From Flavobacterium sp. Root901 (GTDB lineage: Bacteria > Bacteroidota > Bacteroidia > Flavobacteriales > Flavobacteriaceae), in assembly GCF_001429765.1 (NCBI RefSeq), contig NZ_LMJB01000005.1, forward strand, positions 628,490 through 692,489: 64,000 bases of DNA. Reading direction: 5' to 3'. Both the position numbers and the translations under genes were made by a program. Shown one piece after another: positions 17,638 to 25,894 of the stretch. The number at the start of each line of letters is the position of its first letter. Within the stretch, counting starts at the first letter, position 1. Below the pieces are notes generated by a model. That model was not told the origin of the DNA. It saw only the letters and a list, made by a program, of their open reading frames with translations, and did not search any database.

Positions 17638-18065
17638 TGGAAGTTTTACTTTTAGAAAAAGAAGCTGTCGAAAATTTATTACCTCAAAAGTTTCCTTTTG
17701 TTATGGTAGACAGCATGATTTCTTATAGTGAAACATCATTGGTTTCGGGATTTAATATTAAAAGCGACAATATCTTTTTTAATAATAATACTTTTTTAGA
17801 AGCCGGTTTAATTGAGCACATGGCACAATCTGTGGCACTGCACACCGGATATCAGTTTTTTTTAAGAAATGAAACAGCACCAACCGGATATATTGGTTCT
17901 ATTAAAGAAATTGAAATTAAAAAACTGCCGGAATTAAACGATACAATTCAATCTGAAGTGACTATTTTACAGGAATTTGCCGGAATTACTTTAGTGAACA
18001 TTGTTACGAAACTAAACAATGAAGAAATTGCAAACGGACAAATGAAAACCGTTTTAGCGAAATAA
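17637..18065 (+). CDS. FabZ/ApeP-like hotdog protein lacking the catalytic His
   Basis: A 142-residue hotdog protein from the ATG at 17637, which overlaps the darB stop; a GTG at 17631 is the alternative. The N-terminal LPQKFPFVMVD and the helix LIEHMAQ (Glu60) align with FabZ, but the segment that carries GHFP with the catalytic His in FabZ is shortened to NNNTFLEAG and has no His. It therefore keeps only the acidic half of the dehydratase dyad. In aryl polyene systems dehydration is done by a heteromer of two hotdog proteins (ApeI:P), which fits a partner role here. Confidence 0.8.
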   Translation: MEVLLLEKEAVENLLPQKFPFVMVDSMISYSETSLVSGFNIKSDNIFFNNNTFLEAGLIEHMAQSVALHTGYQFFLRNETAPTGYIGSIKEIEIKKLPELNDTIQSEVTILQEFAGITLVNIVTKLNNEEIANGQMKTVLAK

Positions 18066-18068
18066 TAT

Positions 18069-18536
18069 ATGATTTTGAATACCGGAGTTGACATACAAAA
18101 TTATTTACCGCACAGGGCACCAATGCTTATGGTCGATTTAATTTTGGATATTGATGCCAGCTTCGTAGAAACCACATTTTTGATAAAAGAAGACAATATT
18201 TTTGTTCAGAATAATGTTTTTATCGAAGCAGGTTTAATAGAAAATACGGCGCAGACTTGTTCGTCTATTGTTGGAAAAAAATATTATTTTGACGAAAACG
18301 GAACAGAAAATGAGAACGTAAATGTAATTGGATTTATCAGCGCTTTAAAAAATGTAAAAATTCATTCGCTGCCAAAAGTCGGCGAAACTATAATTACAAA
18401 GGCAGATTTGGTTTCAAAATTTGTCGGCGACGATTACACTTTATGCACGATGAGCTGTCAAAGTTCTGTCGAAGACCAAATACTCATAGAATGCGAAATT
18501 AATTTGTTTATTCAAAAAACAGTTTCCGTTTCGTAA
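18069..18536 (+). CDS. second FabZ/ApeP-like hotdog protein lacking the catalytic His
   Basis: A 155-residue paralogue of the preceding gene, 3 bases downstream. It has NYLPHRAPMLMVD at the N-terminus and EAGLIENTAQ (Glu58) at the active-site helix, again without the HFPG segment. The duplication suggests two half-site partners, perhaps for different chains (polyene and alkyl). A complementary protein with the His but not the Glu is encoded at 32059. The exact reaction is inferred. Confidence 0.78.
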   Translation: MILNTGVDIQNYLPHRAPMLMVDLILDIDASFVETTFLIKEDNIFVQNNVFIEAGLIENTAQTCSSIVGKKYYFDENGTENENVNVIGFISALKNVKIHSLPKVGETIITKADLVSKFVGDDYTLCTMSCQSSVEDQILIECEINLFIQKTVSVS

Positions 18537-18564
18537 TAATCCCACTTGAAAACATAACCAGGTA

Positions 18565-18969
18565 ATGGAAAAAGATAAAGTACCTCAGGATAAAAGCAAC
18601 TTAACAAAAAACAACGTTAAAGAACTTTTGTACGCAACAGATGAAAATGGTAATTATACCACAACCTTAAGTACAGGATGGGAACCTAAAGCAATCGCAC
18701 TTTCTAATTCAATCGATGAAATAAACGAAAGAATTGCCGATGCCAGACAACAAGTTTTAAATGGCGAAGTAAGCCCTATTGTTTATTTTATGGAAGTCAA
18801 TAAAATGGATCTTACGATTTTAGCAAGCTATGTAGGATTCTGGAAATGGCGTGTAAAAAGACATTTTAAACCAAGTGTTTTTGCAAAACTAAACGATAAA
18901 ATTCTGCAGAAATACGCCAATACATTTGAAATTTCAATTGAAGAATTAAAAAACAGCATCACCAAATAA
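18565..18969 (+). CDS. hypothetical protein (134 aa) beside the BtrH-like gene
   Basis: A soluble 134-residue protein with a polar N-terminus and a basic helical C-terminal half (GFWKWRVKRHFKP; KILQKYANTFEISIEELKN) that faintly resembles a helix-turn-helix. No named family is recognised. Its stop overlaps the start of the BtrH-like gene by one base, so translation is coupled and a joint function with that protein is likely. It could be a small partner or a DNA-binding regulator; the sequence does not settle this. Confidence 0.75.
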   Translation: MEKDKVPQDKSNLTKNNVKELLYATDENGNYTTTLSTGWEPKAIALSNSIDEINERIADARQQVLNGEVSPIVYFMEVNKMDLTILASYVGFWKWRVKRHFKPSVFAKLNDKILQKYANTFEISIEELKNSITK

Positions 18970-19967
18970 TGGAATTAACTTTCACACATCATCAGTCTGC
19001 TCATTGTGAGAATGGAGTAGCGTCGAATCTGCTAAAAAACAGCGGACTAAACATCAGCGAACCGATGGTTTTTGGTATTGGCTCTGGATTATTTTTTGTA
19101 TATCTGCCTTTTATAAAAGTCAATTATGCTCCGGCAATTAGTTATAGAACGCTGCCCGGACAGATTTTTAATAAAGTAGCCAACCGTTTAAATTTAAAAA
19201 TAAAAAGACAAAAATTTTCATCGGTATCAAATGCCAATAAAGCATTAGATGAAAATCTAAAAAATAATATTCCAACAGGATTACAGGTTGGAGTTTACAA
19301 TTTAAGTTATTTTCCGGACGAGTATCGTTTTCATTTTAACGCACACAATTTAGTTGTTTACGGAAAAACCGAAACTGATTATTTAGTCAGCGATCCGGTA
19401 ATGGAAACTGTGACGACTTTAACGCATGAAGAACTGGATAAAGTTCGTTTTGCAAAAGGAGCTTTTGCGCCTCGCGGACAAATGTATTATCCAATTCAGG
19501 TTCCAAAAGATGTGAATTTAAAAAGCGCCATCATTAAAGGAATCAAAAATACCTGCCGCGATATGCTGGCACCAATGCCAATTGTAGGCGTTCGCGGAAT
19601 TAAATTTGTTTCTAAACAAATTAGAAAATGGCCTGTAAAACACGGCACTAAAAAAGCCAATCATTATTTGGCACAAATGGTTCGTATGCAGGAAGAAATT
19701 GGAACTGGAGGCGGTGGTTTCCGTTTTATTTATGCAGCATTTTTGCAGGAAGCTTCGGCTATTTTAAATAATGAAGAACTAAAAGATCTTTCTAAAGAAA
19801 TGACAAAAATTGGCGATTCATGGCGCGATTTTGCCGTCGAAGCATCCCGAATTTATAAAAACAGAAGCGCCAAAGAAGACGCTTACAACACTATTGCCGA
19901 TGAACTTTTGGACATTGCCAACAGAGAAGAATTTTTTTTCAAAAAACTAAAAAAAGCTATCAGCTAA
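18969..19967 (+). CDS. BtrH-like acyltransferase candidate (BtrH_N plus C-terminal domain)
   Basis: A 332-residue protein beginning with a BtrH_N domain. A papain-like catalytic set is visible: Cys13 (SAHCENG), His126 (FNAHNLVV) and Asp142 (VSDPV). BtrH from butirosin synthesis moves an acyl side chain from an ACP to an acceptor by this mechanism. The C-terminal part resembles the DUF4872 region that usually accompanies BtrH_N. In this cluster it is a candidate for transfer of the aryl polyene from ACP to the dialkylresorcinol. It is coupled to the 134-residue gene upstream and followed after 7 bases by an ABC exporter. Confidence 0.75.
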   Translation: MELTFTHHQSAHCENGVASNLLKNSGLNISEPMVFGIGSGLFFVYLPFIKVNYAPAISYRTLPGQIFNKVANRLNLKIKRQKFSSVSNANKALDENLKNNIPTGLQVGVYNLSYFPDEYRFHFNAHNLVVYGKTETDYLVSDPVMETVTTLTHEELDKVRFAKGAFAPRGQMYYPIQVPKDVNLKSAIIKGIKNTCRDMLAPMPIVGVRGIKFVSKQIRKWPVKHGTKKANHYLAQMVRMQEEIGTGGGGFRFIYAAFLQEASAILNNEELKDLSKEMTKIGDSWRDFAVEASRIYKNRSAKEDAYNTIADELLDIANREEFFFKKLKKAIS

Positions 19968-19974
19968 ATATATT

Positions 19975-20727
19975 TTGCAGTCTATAATTAAAATAGAATC
20001 CCTTTCGAAAAAGTACAAAGAAGCAGACCAGTATTCTTTGAACGATGTTTCGCTGGATATAAATGAAGGAGAAATTTTTGGTTTACTCGGCCCAAATGGT
20101 GCCGGAAAAACAACCTTAATTTCAATGCTCTGCGGATTGGTTAAACCAACTTCGGGACATTTTACAATTGATAATTTAAGTTACTCTGATCATTCTTCAA
20201 AAATTAAAAAAATCATAGGTGTTGTTCCTCAGGAATATGCCCTCTATCCTACTCTTACGGCCAGAGAAAACCTGCATTATTTTGGAAGTATGTACGGCAT
20301 AAAAGGTTCTGACTTAAAAGATAAAGTAATCGAAACTTTAGAACTTTTAGGACTTTTAAAATTTGCCGATAAACGGGTCGAAACTTTTTCGGGCGGAATG
20401 AAACGCCGCGTAAATTTAATTGCCGGAATTCTGCATCAGCCAAAAGTTTTATTTTTAGATGAACCAACTGTTGGCGTTGACGTTCAGTCTAAAAATGCTA
20501 TTATAGATTATCTGAAAGTGTTAAACCAAAACGGAACTTCTATTATTTATACTTCGCATCATTTGGCTGAAGCCGAAGATTTCTGTACCAATATTGCCAT
20601 TTTAGACCAGGGCCGAATTTATGCTAAAGGAACGCCGTTGAGTTTAATCGATTCTGTTGAAGACGCCCGAAATCTCGAAGACGTTTTTATTTCATTAACC
20701 GGTAAAGCTTTGAGAGATGCTGTATAA
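19975..20727 (+). CDS. ABC exporter ATP-binding protein
   Basis: A 250-residue ATPase with Walker A GPNGAGKTT (39-47), signature FSGGMKRR and Walker B VLFLDEPTVGVD, of the drug/lipid export (ABC-2) class. The best start is a TTG at 19975, 7 bases after the previous stop; no ATG fits the start of the conserved domain. It overlaps the permease gene by 11 bases. The pair probably exports a pigment precursor or lipid across the inner membrane. Substrate is inferred from context. Confidence 0.9.
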   Translation: MQSIIKIESLSKKYKEADQYSLNDVSLDINEGEIFGLLGPNGAGKTTLISMLCGLVKPTSGHFTIDNLSYSDHSSKIKKIIGVVPQEYALYPTLTARENLHYFGSMYGIKGSDLKDKVIETLELLGLLKFADKRVETFSGGMKRRVNLIAGILHQPKVLFLDEPTVGVDVQSKNAIIDYLKVLNQNGTSIIYTSHHLAEAEDFCTNIAILDQGRIYAKGTPLSLIDSVEDARNLEDVFISLTGKALRDAV

Positions 20728-21997
20728 AATCTGGATGTCTATTGTAAAAGAATTTTTACTGCTTAAACGCGATTTAGGCGGATTGATTATTCTTTTTGTC
20801 ATGCCATTAGTTTTGGTCGTTACTGTTACATTAATTCAGGACAGCACTTTTAAAACGGTGAGCGATTCCAGAATTCCAATTTTATTGGTAGATAATGACA
20901 AAGGTTCGGTTTCGAAGACTGTTTTTGATAATTTAGAAAAAAGCAATTTATTCAGCGTTGTAACACAGCTCGACAATAAAACCATTACCGAAGATGCTGC
21001 CCGGGAAAATGTTTACAAGGGAAAATTTCAATTGGCGATTATAATTCCTAAAAATTTAAGTTCTGATTTACAGGAAAAAATTGATCAGAATGTCGAAAAA
21101 ATTGTAAGCGCAATTGGTTTAACAGACAGCGTTTCTCAAAATAAAAAAAGAATAATTAAAGAAAAAGAAGTAAAGCTGTATTTTGATCCGGCGGTTCAGA
21201 TGAGTTTTAAAAATGCGGTCATGAGTTCTATCGACAAAATGATTTCGCAAATCGAAACCAAATCAATTTACACTACTTTTCAGAATCAGTTAGGAGAAGG
21301 AAATGCCGATTTTGAGCAAAAAAGTTTCATTTCTTTTAAAGAAATAATTCCGAAGATTAACAATAAAGAAGTCCGTCCCAATTCGGTTCAGCACAACGTT
21401 CCGGCGTGGACACTTTTTGCGATATTTTTTATTGTAATTCCGTTATCGATTAATATTGTAAAAGAAAAATCGCAGGGAACTTTCGTTCGATTAAGAACAA
21501 ATCCTGTTTCCGGATTAGTTGTAATTATAGGTAAAACAATTACTTACTCGATAATTTGTATGATTCAGTTTTATATGATGGTTGCAGTTGCCGTTTTCCT
21601 ATTTCCATCCATCGGACTTCCTTCTTTAAATATTGAAGGACATTTAGCAATGATGAGCGTTGTGGCGCTATTTTCTGGTTTTGCCGCAATTGGATTCGGA
21701 ATTTTATTAGGAACAATTGCAAGCACACAAGAGCAGTCGGCACCTTTTGGAGCAACAAGTGTGATTATTTTAGCAGCAATTGGCGGAATCTGGGTTCCTG
21801 TTTTTGCTATGCCGAAAATAATGCAGATTATTGCCAGATCATCACCAATGAACTGGGGATTAGATGCTTTTTATGATGTTTTGCTTCGTAATGTTTCTTT
21901 CCTGGAAATTATCCCAAAAATAAGTTTATTATTTTTGTTTTTCATTCTCACCACAGCCATCGCATTATTTTATGATAAAAAGAAAAGAGCAGTTTAA
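20717..21997 (+). CDS. ABC-2 type permease
   Basis: A 426-residue membrane protein with one N-terminal helix, a long periplasmic loop of about 180 residues, and five helices in the C-terminal half (from VPAWTLFAIFFIVIPLSINI onward), the usual YhbS/LptFG-unrelated ABC2_membrane_3 layout. It overlaps both the ATPase gene upstream (11 bases) and the thioesterase gene downstream (26 bases), indicating one coupled operon. It forms the membrane part of the exporter. Confidence 0.9.
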   Translation: MLYKIWMSIVKEFLLLKRDLGGLIILFVMPLVLVVTVTLIQDSTFKTVSDSRIPILLVDNDKGSVSKTVFDNLEKSNLFSVVTQLDNKTITEDAARENVYKGKFQLAIIIPKNLSSDLQEKIDQNVEKIVSAIGLTDSVSQNKKRIIKEKEVKLYFDPAVQMSFKNAVMSSIDKMISQIETKSIYTTFQNQLGEGNADFEQKSFISFKEIIPKINNKEVRPNSVQHNVPAWTLFAIFFIVIPLSINIVKEKSQGTFVRLRTNPVSGLVVIIGKTITYSIICMIQFYMMVAVAVFLFPSIGLPSLNIEGHLAMMSVVALFSGFAAIGFGILLGTIASTQEQSAPFGATSVIILAAIGGIWVPVFAMPKIMQIIARSSPMNWGLDAFYDVLLRNVSFLEIIPKISLLFLFFILTTAIALFYDKKKRAV

Positions 21998-22421
21998 CGA
22001 GGTCGAAGGTTTAACCGTTTCACACGAAATCAGGATTCGTTTTAACGAAACTGATCCGCTTGGAATTGTATGGCACGGCAATTATATCACCTATTTTGAA
22101 GATGGACGTGAAGCGTTTGGCCGTCAGCACGGACTTACCTATTTAGATATTGCCAAAACAGGTTACACAACTCCAATTGTAAAATCGACCTGCGAGCATA
22201 AATTGTCCCTGCGTTACGGCGATGTAGTAACCATTGAAACAACAGTTGTTGATACGCCTGCAGCCAAAATAATTTATCGTTTTAAAATTATTGATGACAA
22301 AGGAGAAATTGCCTGCACCGGAGAAACAGTTCAGGTTTTTTTGGATAAGGAAGGAAATTTAATGCTGACAAATCCTCCTTTTTATGAGGAATGGAAAAGA
22401 AAAGTGGGATTGTTAATGTAA
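21972..22421 (+). CDS. acyl-CoA/acyl-ACP thioesterase (4HBT hotdog)
   Basis: A 149-residue hotdog thioesterase with the 4-hydroxybenzoyl-CoA thioesterase motif FNETDPLGIVWHGNYITYFE (Asp28, His35, Asn37). It hydrolyses acyl thioesters and may release or proofread chains on the ACPs. The start at 21972 lies inside the permease gene; the overlap is typical of this cluster. It is followed by a 132-base gap with dispersed repeat sequence. Confidence 0.85.
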   Translation: MIKRKEQFNEVEGLTVSHEIRIRFNETDPLGIVWHGNYITYFEDGREAFGRQHGLTYLDIAKTGYTTPIVKSTCEHKLSLRYGDVVTIETTVVDTPAAKIIYRFKIIDDKGEIACTGETVQVFLDKEGNLMLTNPPFYEEWKRKVGLLM

Positions 22422-22553
22422 GTTTAGCCACTAATTACACAAATTTCACAAATTATAAATCTGCATTAATCTGTAGAATCTTTGTGAAACCTTTAGAGAA
22501 AAGTAAATCCGCTTAATCTGCAAAATCTGCGAGAGATTTAAAAAAAAAATAAA
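22422..22553. repeat. intergenic word-like repeat
   Basis: The gap contains near-repeated words: cacaaatttcacaaatt; then aaatctgcattaatctg; and later taatctgcaaaatctgcgag. It has no coding potential and no clear terminator. It resembles repeats in the gaps near 23690 and 34130. Confidence 0.45.
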
Positions 22554-23696
22554 ATGTTAAAAGAAATATATATTACCGAAACGAATTGTATCACGCCATT
22601 AGGTTTTGATGCAGCATCTAACGTCGAGGCAATTCTTCGCGGCGATTCGGGAATTCAGCTTCATAATGATATTTCTTTGATGTCAAATTCATTTTATGCT
22701 TCGATAATTCATGATGAAAAAATAAATGGCGCTTTCGCGGAAATCAGTTCAGGTACTAAATATTCGCGTTTAGAAAAAATGATGATTTTGGCTTTACAGC
22801 CAATTATTAAAAATTCTGGCGCCGCATTAAATTCAAAAACAGCGTTTATACTTTCTACAACTAAGGGAAATGTAACCGCTTTACAAAATGATTCAGAAGA
22901 AAATTTTAATAACGCGCATTTAGATGTTTTAGCAAAAAATATTTCAGATTTCTTCGGATTCCAGACACAGCCAATTGTGGTTTCAAATGCCTGCGTTTCG
23001 GGAATTTTAGCTGTTTCAGTTGCGAAGAGAATGATTCAGTCTGAATTGTATGATCATGTTTTTGTGGTTGCCGGTGACGAAGTTTCAGAATTTGTTTTAT
23101 CTGGTTTTAATGCATTTCAGGCGATGAGCGAACTGCCTTGCAAACCGTATTCTAAAAATAGAACGGGCGTAAGTTTAGGCGAAGCTGCTGCTGCAGTTTT
23201 AGTTTCGGCGGAAGCCAAAAACGCTAAAATAAAAGTGATCGGTGACAGTTCGATAAATGATGCGAATCATATTTCGGGTCCGTCAAGAACAGGTGAAGGT
23301 TTGTTTAGAAGCATCCAAAATGCTTTAAAAGAAGCTCAAATGGATGCCGATAAATTAGATTATATTTCAGCCCATGGAACTGCAACTCCTTTTAACGACG
23401 AAATGGAAGCGATTGCTTTTAGCCGTTTAGGTTTACAAAATGTTCCTGTAAATAGTTTAAAAGGATTTTACGGTCATACATTAGGTGCTTCGGGATTATT
23501 GGAAACGGTTATTGCGATTGAATCAGCAAATCGAAATATGCTTTTTGAATCGAAAGGCTTTGATGAAATTGGCGTAAGCGAAAATATAAATGTGATTGAA
23601 AAGAATGAAGAAAAGAATGTTGATTTCTTTTTGAAAACAGCTTCTGGTTTTGGAGGTTGTAATACGGCTGTGGTTTTTGAGAAGGTGAAACACTAA
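22554..23696 (+). CDS. beta-ketoacyl synthase (KAS I/II type)
   Basis: A 380-residue ketosynthase with Cys147 (SNACVSGI), His274 (SAHGTATP) and His308 (FYGHTLGASG), so the active site is complete. It is shorter than FabF, mainly in the N-terminal half. It may extend polyene or alkyl chains; its distance from the KS/CLF pair at 25.9 kb suggests a separate step. It follows a repeat-filled gap, so it may have its own promoter, though none is recognised. Confidence 0.87.
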   Translation: MLKEIYITETNCITPLGFDAASNVEAILRGDSGIQLHNDISLMSNSFYASIIHDEKINGAFAEISSGTKYSRLEKMMILALQPIIKNSGAALNSKTAFILSTTKGNVTALQNDSEENFNNAHLDVLAKNISDFFGFQTQPIVVSNACVSGILAVSVAKRMIQSELYDHVFVVAGDEVSEFVLSGFNAFQAMSELPCKPYSKNRTGVSLGEAAAAVLVSAEAKNAKIKVIGDSSINDANHISGPSRTGEGLFRSIQNALKEAQMDADKLDYISAHGTATPFNDEMEAIAFSRLGLQNVPVNSLKGFYGHTLGASGLLETVIAIESANRNMLFESKGFDEIGVSENINVIEKNEEKNVDFFLKTASGFGGCNTAVVFEKVKH

Positions 23697-23716
23697 TTGC
23701 ACTAATTTTCCACGAA

Positions 23717-24337
23717 TTGAAAATGAAACTATCAAAATTCATATTTATAACTCTAATTCTTCTTTCATCATTTGGATGTAAAAAGAAAGAAGTGTCTGAA
23801 TCTGATTTTGAAAAAGAGGTTTTAAACAGCGTTTTTGTTGAAATTGTAGATTCTATAAATATGGACCGAAGAATCATGTATCCTCCGCCAAGTCCAAAAA
23901 TAGTAAATTTTAAAACTGGTCAAACAGACACAATTGGATATCATGCAATTTTAAAAAAATATTGGCACGAACAAGACAGTATTAAAAAGGATAAAAATAG
24001 AATCTTAATTGCCGTTTATGATTTTATTGAAAACAATAAAATTAAGGATGATAAATTTGACTTAACCCCTTTTAAAAACAATAAAAAATATGATTTTCAA
24101 TATATGTCCAAATTTCCTGAAGAGCGATTTTGGGATATAAATGACAAAAAAAGTTCACTTCCTGTAGGCACAATATCAATTTCTAAAATTCATTTTAATA
24201 AAACTAAAACATCAGGAATTTTAAAAGCAAGTGCTTCATGTGGCGGTGGGAGATGCGGACGAGGATTTGAAATTACAATTAAAAATAAATCCGGAGAATG
24301 GCATATCAGTAAAATTATTGATACTTGGGTTTCTTAA
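23717..24337 (+). CDS. hypothetical lipoprotein inserted in the pigment cluster
   Basis: A 206-residue protein with signal MKMKLSKFIFITLILLSSFGC and a lipobox ending at Cys21 (SFGC). The mature part is Lys/Asp-rich, with a Cys- and Gly-rich patch (ASCGGGRCGRGFE). No family is recognised. It has no visible link to pigment chemistry and, with the next gene, interrupts the run of fatty-acid-type genes. A dispersed-repeat-like stretch (cactaattgcactaatt) lies just before its start. Confidence 0.8.
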   Translation: MKMKLSKFIFITLILLSSFGCKKKEVSESDFEKEVLNSVFVEIVDSINMDRRIMYPPPSPKIVNFKTGQTDTIGYHAILKKYWHEQDSIKKDKNRILIAVYDFIENNKIKDDKFDLTPFKNNKKYDFQYMSKFPEERFWDINDKKSSLPVGTISISKIHFNKTKTSGILKASASCGGGRCGRGFEITIKNKSGEWHISKIIDTWVS

Positions 24338-24347
24338 AATTTTAAAT

Positions 24348-24881
24348 ATGAGAAGTTTAAAAAACTTAAATATTCAAAAAAGTATAGAACAAAGTAAATT
24401 AATCTATTCCGAAGACTGGTTAGACAAATTTGATAAAATGATCGTTTATCTGTTTTATAGCTGGGGTTTTCTAATGCCTTTTCTGGTTTACTTTAATCCT
24501 TATCGCGATTATTCTAAAACCGGAATTGAATTTTATCTGCTTTTTATTTTTAGCTTTTACGCTTTGTATGTTATTTATAGAAAAGCAACTGAAAAACAAC
24601 TTTCAAAAATTGAAAGTAAATTTGATGCTGAAAAAAACAGATTTCTTATAAATGAATATTGTAAAGTAAAAGGATTTGAAAAATATAGAGATGCAAAAAA
24701 TATAATCATTTATAATAACTTAAATTATTTGGCTATTAATGCCAGATTTCAAACCAGTAGAATATTTATTTTAGATAAAAACAATATCTATTTGACAATG
24801 ATAAAAGAGAATCAAAAATTAAATGTTCCAGTTCTTTTTTCACAAATAAGTTTAAAGAGAGATATTAAAAAGCTCTGTTAA
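24348..24881 (+). CDS. hypothetical membrane protein with two helices
   Basis: About 177 residues from the ATG at 24348; an earlier in-frame ATG at 24231 lies inside the lipoprotein gene and gives an unnatural N-terminus. It has two hydrophobic helices (MIVYLFYSWGFLMPFLVYF and GIEFYLLFIFSFYALYVIY) followed by a basic cytoplasmic-type domain. No family is recognised. It forms an apparent insert pair with the lipoprotein gene. Confidence 0.7.
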   Translation: MRSLKNLNIQKSIEQSKLIYSEDWLDKFDKMIVYLFYSWGFLMPFLVYFNPYRDYSKTGIEFYLLFIFSFYALYVIYRKATEKQLSKIESKFDAEKNRFLINEYCKVKGFEKYRDAKNIIIYNNLNYLAINARFQTSRIFILDKNNIYLTMIKENQKLNVPVLFSQISLKRDIKKLC

Positions 24882-24883
24882 AA

Positions 24884-25501
24884 ATGGCTCAAAACAAAAC
24901 CAACATACAATCCTACATCAAAATCGAAAACAACGAAATTGTTCTCAACGGCGAATATATATTCAAAATAGAACCAACAGATTTTGCGGACTTTGCCAAA
25001 CAAGCGTATCGAAATTTCGAAATGCAATATCCAAAGTTCTTCAAAATGGACGCTTTGAGCAAACTCGCTTTTTTAGGATCAGAATTACTATTAAGTCCAA
25101 TTACCTCAACGGAAGAGGAAAATAATATCGCATTGGTTTTGGCCAATAAATCGTCGAGTTTAGATACCGATGTAAAATATCAGGAATCGATTTCAGACAA
25201 AGAAAATTATTTTCCGAGTCCAGCGGTTTTCGTTTATACACTGCCAAATATCTGTCTGGGTGAAATAAGTATTCGTCATCAGCTGAAAAGTGAAAATTCT
25301 TTCTTTATATTTGATGCTTTCAATACCGAATTTATGTTTAACTATTCGAACATATTGTTAAACACAAATAAAGCAGAAAAAGTTTTGTGCGGCTGGGTAG
25401 AACTTTTTAATGACAATTATAAAGCTTTTCTTTGCGTAATGGGAACAGATGAAAATTCAAAATTTAAAAACGAAACGATCAATACTTTATACAATAAATA
25501 A
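24884..25501 (+). CDS. truncated ketosynthase-like protein (205 aa)
   Basis: A 205-residue protein resembling only the N-terminal half of a ketosynthase: NNIALVLANKSSSLDTDVKY and FPSPAVFVYTLPNICLGEIS match the core strands. The His residues of the second half are absent. It is complete in frame, directly before an ACP (2-base gap), and is probably a genuine small protein that binds ACP or a ketosynthase rather than debris. Its exact role is unknown. Confidence 0.7.
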   Translation: MAQNKTNIQSYIKIENNEIVLNGEYIFKIEPTDFADFAKQAYRNFEMQYPKFFKMDALSKLAFLGSELLLSPITSTEEENNIALVLANKSSSLDTDVKYQESISDKENYFPSPAVFVYTLPNICLGEISIRHQLKSENSFFIFDAFNTEFMFNYSNILLNTNKAEKVLCGWVELFNDNYKAFLCVMGTDENSKFKNETINTLYNK

Positions 25502-25503
25502 TC

Positions 25504-25761
25504 ATGGAAGCATTAAAAGCAGAATTAAAAAACAAAATTATCACTACTCTTAACCTTGAAGATATTGCAGTTGAAGATATTGCAGATAACGATCCTTTGT
25601 TTGGAGACGGTTTAGGTTTAGACTCAATTGATGCTCTTGAATTAATCGTGATTTTAGATAAAGATTACGGAATCAAATTAGTAGATCCAAAGGAAGGAAA
25701 AACAATTTTCCAGTCTATCGAAACTATGGCGGCGTACATTAATGCTAACAGAACGAAATAA
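25504..25761 (+). CDS. acyl carrier protein (second copy)
   Basis: An 85-residue ACP with the phosphopantetheine site LGLDSIDALEL (Ser41) and an acidic helical composition. It differs from the first ACP by a GDGLG insertion before the serine, a feature of ACPs in aryl polyene and flexirubin clusters. It lies between the half-ketosynthase and the KS/CLF pair and is probably the carrier of the growing polyene. Confidence 0.92.
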   Translation: MEALKAELKNKIITTLNLEDIAVEDIADNDPLFGDGLGLDSIDALELIVILDKDYGIKLVDPKEGKTIFQSIETMAAYINANRTK

Positions 25762-25894
25762 GACTTCTTAGACTGGCTTAGATTTTTAGACTTCGTAGAC
25801 AATGCTTTCAAAAAATCTAAGAAGTCTATTATCTAAGTCAGTCTAAAAAAATCTAAGAAGTCTAAGCAAGTCTAAAAAAAATCTAAGAAGTCTA
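25761..25894. repeat. intergenic tandem and inverted 19-base repeats running into a start codon
   Basis: Three copies of aaaaaatctaagaagtcta are at 25810-25828, 25845-25864 and 25875-25894. The last ends at the ATG of the next ketosynthase at 25895, so its agaag may double as the ribosome site. An inverted copy, agacttcttaga, is at 25761-25772. Confidence 0.75.

Noticed and set aside
23509..23877. 122-residue minus-strand open frame
   Set aside because: Antisense to the end of a ketosynthase and the start of a lipoprotein gene; no start site or family.
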